A stretch of 33,678 bases of DNA from Alteromonas profundi. Its GTDB lineage: Bacteria > Pseudomonadota > Gammaproteobacteria > Enterobacterales > Alteromonadaceae. Made by a program: the position numbers and the translations under genes. The notes beneath the pieces are model-generated. The model worked only from the letters and a program-made list of their open reading frames with translations. It did no database searches and had not been told where the DNA came from. The DNA is taken from positions 1 to 33,678 of the forward strand of contig NZ_JAAAWN010000005.1 of the NCBI RefSeq assembly GCF_010500865.1. Reading direction: 5' to 3'. This document shows, piece by piece, positions 25,901-33,300 of the stretch (the first letter of the stretch is position 1; every line of letters starts with the position of its first letter).

Positions 25901-28900
25901 ACGGAAATGGCCAAGGTATCTTCGCTCAGAGATACAGTGAAAACGGTGCGCCTATTGGCAATGAAATTGCTATCAATACCAGCACGTTAAATTCACAATC
26001 ACTGCCATCAGTAGCGACTAACGGCAATGGGTTTGTGGTGGCTTGGTCGGACACTGGCGGTGTTGATGGTAGCGGTTACGGTATTGTCGCACAGCGATTT
26101 GATGAATTTGGTGAACCAGTTGGTGGTGAATTTGTAATTAACGAAACCACAAGTTCCACTCAAAACGACCCGCAAATTATCCAACTGAGCAGCGGTGGAT
26201 TCGCAGTAGTTTGGGAAGGTAATGGTAACGGCGACAACAGCGGGGTATTTGGCCGCTTATTTAATGAAGATGGTACACCGTTAAGCGCAGAGTTCTTAAT
26301 CAATGAATCTACGAGTGGGTCACAGTATGATCCTTCGATCACAGAATTGGCTAGTGGGCAACTTGCTGTCACATACGAAAGTAGTAATCAAATAACCATT
26401 CGTTTAGTTAATGCAGACGGAACCACGCTAGCGCCAGAAATTATTATTGACCGCCCCGTAACGACAGAGCGGGAGCCAGATATCACGGCTCTATCTAATG
26501 GAAACTTTGTAGTTTCTTATACGGTCAATAATGACGGCAATGGTTCAGGTGTATTTGCACAGCTGTTTGATTCAAGTGGCAATATAATTGGCGATGAAAT
26601 TCGGGTGAATGAAGGCATTTCGGGCAGTCAATACCAATCAAAAGTGGATGCGCTATCCACAGGTGGCTTTGTTGTAAGTTACTATTCAGGTGCCTCACCT
26701 GATGGCATTTTTACCCAGGAATTTGATGCTGCCGGAAACGCTATTGACGGTAACAATCAGGTCAACATTAATAACGTCAGCACCGATTGGGAGCCTGTTG
26801 TGTTGGGCTTGTCCAGTGGTGGCTACATCACTGCTTGGAGTGGTTATAACGTTGAGGCTGGAGTAAACAATTCCTATGGGGTGTTCTGGCGTGGTTTTGG
26901 TAGTGACGGTCAATTTTCTGATGGTGCAGGTCAAATTGAAATTGCTGGTTTGCCTAGCGAGATCACCTTGACCGAGTCTGATACCCCAGAAGCATTCATT
27001 CCGAGTGGTGATTTATTCGGCGCTGAGTCTAATGACTTTAATGGAGGTAGCCTAACCGTTACTGTGATTACTGGATATGGCGCCCAAGGTCAATTTGTTA
27101 GTGCTAATGAACAGGATAATTTTTCGGTTTTGAGTTCAGGTAACGGATTAGGGGAGATCAGTGTATCTGGAAGCACTATTTCCTATGAAGGTACCGCTTT
27201 TGCCAGCATTACCAAAGATGGCGCTAATGGTAATGAACTTCATATCAATTTTAATGCCAATGCAAATCAAGCTAGCATAAACGCTTTGCTTCAAGCATTA
27301 AGCTACCTTAATTCGTCAGATGGCCCTACGCTTGAACGAACTATATCGCTGCGTTTAACAGACGGTGATGGCAATAGCACATCGAATAATGCGATTAGTT
27401 TTGTGGTTGAACCTGTGGCTGACGGCGCGAAGCCCCAGGGAGACGAAATTCAGGTCAATACCTACCAAGAAAACGATCAGCGTTATTCAGAAGTCACAGA
27501 GTTGGAAGATGGTTCGCTAGTGGTAGTTTGGCAGTCGCAGAATCAGGATGGGTGGAGTGATGGTATTGTGGGGCAGCGCTTCGATGCAAACGGCTCGCCA
27601 ATAGGTAACGAATTTATTGTTAACGAGTACACCCCAGAAGGGCAGACATACCCTAGTATAACGGCAGTGGCTGGTGGATTTGTGGTTGCCTGGCAAGGTC
27701 GTGGCGAAGACGATAGCTCAGGTATATTTGGACGACTCTTCGACTTAAATGGTGTGCAGCAAAGCGATGACTTTGTCATCAACGATACTTTAGCTAGTGC
27801 ACAGTCGCAGGTGCGTTTAACATCGATGGCTAACGGTGGGTTCGCTGCCATTTTTAGAGGAAACGGTGTAGGTGACAACAGCGGTACTTTTTTTACTACA
27901 TTTGACGCCAATGGAAACCGCGTTATAACCGAAACTCTCGCCAACGCTACAATTTCCGGTACTCAGAGCGAGCCGGATATCACTGAGTTAGCCAATGGAA
28001 AGCTGGTCGTTAGCTATCGAACTAGCTCTGATATAGAAGCTCAAATTTTTAACAGTGATGGTAGTGCATTTTCAGGTGCAATTACTCTAGCCGATTCCAG
28101 TGATAGCGAGTATCAGCCGAAAGTGGCGGCGCTAGATAATGGTGGTTTTGTTGTGACTTATACTGACGACAACGATACCAGTAACGCTGGCGTTTTTGCT
28201 CAGCTATTTGATGCAAACGGTCAAGCTGTTGGAGAATTACTGCGCGTAAACGAGGAGACAAGTGGCGCACAGTACGAGCCCGATGTTACCGCATTAGCCG
28301 GAGGTGGTTTTGCTATAAGCTACTCAGATTCAAACAACCCTGACAGTATTTTTGTTCAGCAGTTCGACAATGATGGCAATATTGTTGATGGTCCAAAACG
28401 CGCAGAAACTAATAATGTTAATGGAAACTATGAACCTAGCATTACTGCACTGAGTAACGGTGGTTTTGCAGTCACCTGGACGAGCTATAACACCGAACCG
28501 GATCAAGCAAACAGCTATGGCATTCTTATGCGCATGTTTGGCAGTGATGACCAGTTTGAAACTAGTCAAGCGCCTGTAGTTGAAATTGCATCTAACTCCA
28601 TTGAGTTTAGTGAATCCAGTCTCAACTTTGCACCTCAGCTGTTGTTTATCGGTGCCGGTGTCGCAGATATCGATACGACCGATTTTACAAATGGACAGCT
28701 TGAGATTGCACGTATCTCTTCATATGGACAAGGCGACCAGCTTGGACGTCAGTCCTTCTTCCCTCAGGATAATTTGGGGATTCAAAATCAAGGTTCTGGT
28801 GCAAACGAAATTGCTTTGTCTGGCAGCGACGTTTTATATGAAGGCACGGTGATCGGTACCTTGGACTCTAGCGGAACCAACGACACTGCATTAGTGGTTA

Positions 28901-30300
28901 CGTTTAATGCAAACGCGAGTGCGCAGGCTATAGAATCGTTGCTCGAAGCCGTAACTTATAGGAATACCTCGGATGCACCAGAGTCGACTCGGACTTATAG
29001 CGTACGCTTAACTGATGGCGCAGGCGGTTCAAGTTTAGCGCAGTCTATTGTGGTTAATATTTCTCAAAATCTGGATGGCAATTTACCAACGCTACAACCT
29101 GAGAGAGTCGTAAACACAGACACTACTGGATACCAATCATCATCTCAAACATCAGCACTTTACGATAGCAATGGAGAGCTTGATGGATATGTTGTTTCTT
29201 GGCAAGACAGCCAAAGCGGTGATGTACATTTTCAACTCTATGACAATGAAAACAACCCGGTTGGTTCCAATGAGGTAGCGAATACAACACTCACTAGTAC
29301 ACAAAGTGATATCACAGTGCAGTCATTGAATAATAGTACTTTTGTAATGACATGGACATCTTCTGCTTCATCGCAAGATGGTTCAGGGTCTTCAGTTGTC
29401 GGGCGTATTTTCAACAACGACGGCTCGCCGTTTAACCAAGCTCCGCACAATGGCGCCGAGTTTGTCATAAATACAGAAGCCTCGAGCTCCCAAAGTCATT
29501 CACAAATCGCAGCCTTACCAAACGGTGAATTTGCTGTGGTATGGCAGACATACGATTCCGACACAGGTGATAACAGTGGCTGGGGTGTTGCCATGCAGCG
29601 TTTTGATGCCACAGGTCAAGCATTAGGCGGCGAATTGTTAGTGAACACTACGGTTTCGAGCAATCAGGACACTGCAGACATAAGTGCATTAGCGAGCTCA
29701 ACGGCATTACCTGATGGTGGGTACGTAGTGTCGTGGCAAAGCCCCGACTCTAGTAATGACGGTATCTTCGCTCAGGTGTTCGACGCCAATGGCAATGCAG
29801 TGGGTAGTGAATTCCAAGTCAATACCACGGTAACCGGAAGTCAGACGCAAAGTGCAGTTGCTGGGTTAGCAAACGGAGACTTTGTCATCACCTGGACTGA
29901 TAATACGGCCGATCTATCTAATTCAGGTGTCTATGCACAACGCTTCACGTTCAACGCAGTAGGAGAATCCGTTGCAATAGGCGATGAATTCAGGGTAAAT
30001 CAAGACTACCTATATTCTCAGTATGACCCAAGCATTGTCGCTCTCTCTGGTGGTGGTTTTGCCATTGCCTTTACCGGCAATGACGGAAGTGGCGACGGCG
30101 TGTTTGTGCAAGAGTTTGACCAAGCTGGGCGCCTAATAGACGTTCCGCAGTTGATAAATCAAAATACTAGTAGCACACAGGATGAGCCAAGCTTGGCAGC
30201 ATTGAGCAATGGCGGGTTTATCGCGTCATGGACATCTTGGATGGGGGGAACCGACGGCTATGACGTCTTTATGCAGCGTTTTGGTAATCAAGTACCTCAA
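16993..30300 (+). repeat. eight seven-blade blocks alternating with connector domains
   Basis: Propeller blocks (approximate): 16993-18170, 18661-19815, 20305-21480, 21964-23112, 24091-25263, 25777-26922, 27421-28557, 29068-30300. Each has exactly seven blade repeats of 45-60 residues. Connectors: 18171-18660, 19816-20304, 21481-21963, 23113-23598 and 23599-24090 (two in tandem), 25264-25776, 26923-27420, 28558-29067. The block-plus-connector unit recurs every 1640-1690 bases (about 2130 where the connector is doubled). Each block opens with a VNTxT..Q strand and its seventh blade lacks that strand, as expected for Velcro closure. DNA identity between units is low, so the duplication is old. 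Confidence 0.8.
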
Positions 30301-33300
30301 ACCACGGATTTTGTCGTTCAAGGAAACGAAGACGAAAATATTGTTATAGATGTTAACGAGTTTTTAAATGCATTTGTTGACCCTGAAGGGGAGCCACTTC
30401 AAGAAGTTGCGTTTATCACACTTCCCATCAGCGGTGTAATTGCACTAAATGGTATAGCTATAACGCCAGGACAGATCTTTGATATTAATGCGCTTCAAAC
30501 TGGTGTATTAACTTATCTGGGCGACCAAGATTTTAATGGGCTGGATAGCTTTACTTGGGCAGGAAGTGATGGAGCGAACTTCGCTGAGCCCGCTACGACT
30601 AATATCACTGTTTTACCTGTTAATGACGCACCAGGGATGAGTGTAGGCGCCGACGATACGGGAACTGAGTCGTATGGAACTGGATTTAGTCATACCATAA
30701 ATTTCACCGATCCTGACGGTGATACACTTTTAGTAAACGTGGACTGGGGAGACGGTGAGTCGTCACAATATACAACAAATTCAGGTACGCTTAATACCGG
30801 CCATCGCTATCTGGACGATGGAGTGTATACAGTTACGGTGACGGTAGACGACCAATCGGGCACACCAGAAGCAATAGAGACACAAACGTATCAAGCAACT
30901 ATCAGCAATGTTGCCCCATCGATAGGTCTGTTTGGCAACAATGACGTCGAACAAGACCAAGTATATACCCTAAGATTAGGTAATCCGAGCGACCCTGGCG
31001 ATGATACAGTGACAGATTTCATTGTCGATTGGGGAGACGGCACAGTTGAAACCTTTAACAGCCCCGGTGACGTTACCCATGTGTATGCCACTCCCGGCAA
31101 TTTCGAAATCTCTATAGATTTAGTCGACGAAGATGGTACGTATGTCGGTGTTTCAACCAAAGACGTGCAAGTCAGTGTACCCGCCGAAGTGTTGGACGTG
31201 CAGACGATATCCGATACAACCGCGAATGAAGGCTCGACCTTTGTTCAGTCTATTTCGTTTACCGACCCTACAGATCAGAATAGCAATGGCTGGACCTACT
31301 CCATCGATTGGGGAGACGGGAGCGTTCAGAATAATGTTGCCATATTCAGTCGCGACTTTAACATCGCTCATAATTTTGCCGATGACGGAGTTTATGATGT
31401 CACTGTTACGGTATCTGACGATGTCAACGGACAGACCGATACAGAAACTTTTTCTGTGACTGTGGGCGATGTTGCGCCTACGATTAACCTTCATGGTGGT
31501 GGTTCGGTTAACGAAGGGTCTGTCTATAGTCTTACCGCTAGTGTGTTTGAACCAGGTGATGACCCTATTCAGGAATTTGTCATTGATTGGGGGGACGGTA
31601 CAGTTGAAACCATCATTGGTGATGAATTTGGCACGCAGACTCATGTCTACAGTGACGGCCCTTTCGGCTTTAATATTTCAGTCGATGTCGTCAATGATGA
31701 CGGTACTTTTGAAAATGCGGGTACACAGTTTGTCAATGTTCTAAACGTAGCGCCGTCTTCTACTATTACAGGCCCAACGGACGTTAATGAAGGTAGTGAA
31801 GTGACTTATACCTTCGGCGATATCGTCGATCCCGGAGATGATACAACTAGCAATACCGTGATCGATTGGGGCGACGGCACAACCACTGCCTATACAGGTG
31901 CTGGAGAGTACGGTCATACGTTTGCAGATGGAAATGCCACACGCAGTATTAGACTTTTAGTCACAGACGAAGATGCTGACCCTCATGTCGCAGCCACTCT
32001 TATTGTAGATATTGAAGATATAGAGCCGTCTATTAACGTAAGCGGCGCAAGTGAGACAGACGAAGGCAGTGTTTATACGCTTACGTTAGCTGACTTGGTA
32101 GACCCCGGTGATGATCCTGTCACCGAATATCTCATTGACTGGGGTGATGGTTCAGCGGTGCAGTCGGTAGCTGATTTAGGTGATGTTACTCACACCTTTG
32201 TTGATGGTAACAGCAGCGCAACGATCAGTGTGCAAGTCGTGAATGATGAAGGCACGTTTAACGCAGGCAACATTGATGTCACCATCAACAACGTAGCGCC
32301 AACGTTAGCGCTATCGGGCGCGTCGACCAGTATCCAAAATACCGCGTATACCTTGAACCTTGGAGCAATTATCGACCCAGGTGACGATACCATTGTTGCG
32401 AATGGAATTACCGTGAATTGGGGCGATGGCACAACCGAAACCTACAGCAGTGTGGGCGATGTGTCGCACACGTATACCACAATGGGTGACTTTACTATCA
32501 GCGTCAGTTTGGAAGATGAAGACGGTACGTTCAGCGATGTCGCTACGCAGGCAGTGAGTGTCAGTGCGCCAGCGGATACCGTGGATGTAGCTGCACAGGC
32601 TAATGCTGTAATTGATGAAGGCGATACCTTTACTCGTACCATTAACTTCACTGACGGTGAGGACAATGGAGCAGCAGGCTATACCGTAGATATCGATTGG
32701 GATAATGACGGCAATGTTGATGAGTCCTTTGCTACAAGCTCGAACAGTTTTGATGTGTCGAAGGTGTTTGCCGATGGTGCATCCGTGCAAACCGTGTCGA
32801 TTACCGTGACCGATGACGCGGGCGAGTCTGACACCGAGGCCTTTGAAGTCATAGTAAATAATGTAGCCCCTGTAAGCAGTATTATTGGGCCCGTTGACGT
32901 GGATGAAGGTTCGGAAGCTATATTCACCTTTGGTGACATACTTGACCCGGGTGACGATATTATCACGAGTGCGGTGATTGAATGGGGCGATGGCACGACC
33001 ACAGCGTATACAGGGGCGGGAGATTACGGCCATACCTTTGCTGATGGTGATAGCTCGCCAGTTATTAGCTTGATAGTGACAGATGAAGATGGCACGTATA
33101 CGGCGGCAAGCCTTGGCGTTGCAGTGAACGACGTAGCCCCATCTATAACTGTAAGTGGCGCAAGTGAGACAGACGAGGGCAGCGTCTATACACTAACGCT
33201 GGCTGACTTGGTAGACCCCGGTGATGATCCCGTCACCGAATATCTCATTGACTGGGGTGATGGTTCAGCGGTGCAGTCGGTAGCTGATTTAGGTGATGTT

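Noticed and set aside
17041..30300. Possible CRISPR-like array because of the regular spacing of repeats
   Set aside because: The repeats are codon-phased, diverged at DNA level and inside one open frame; there are no identical short repeats with unique spacers.
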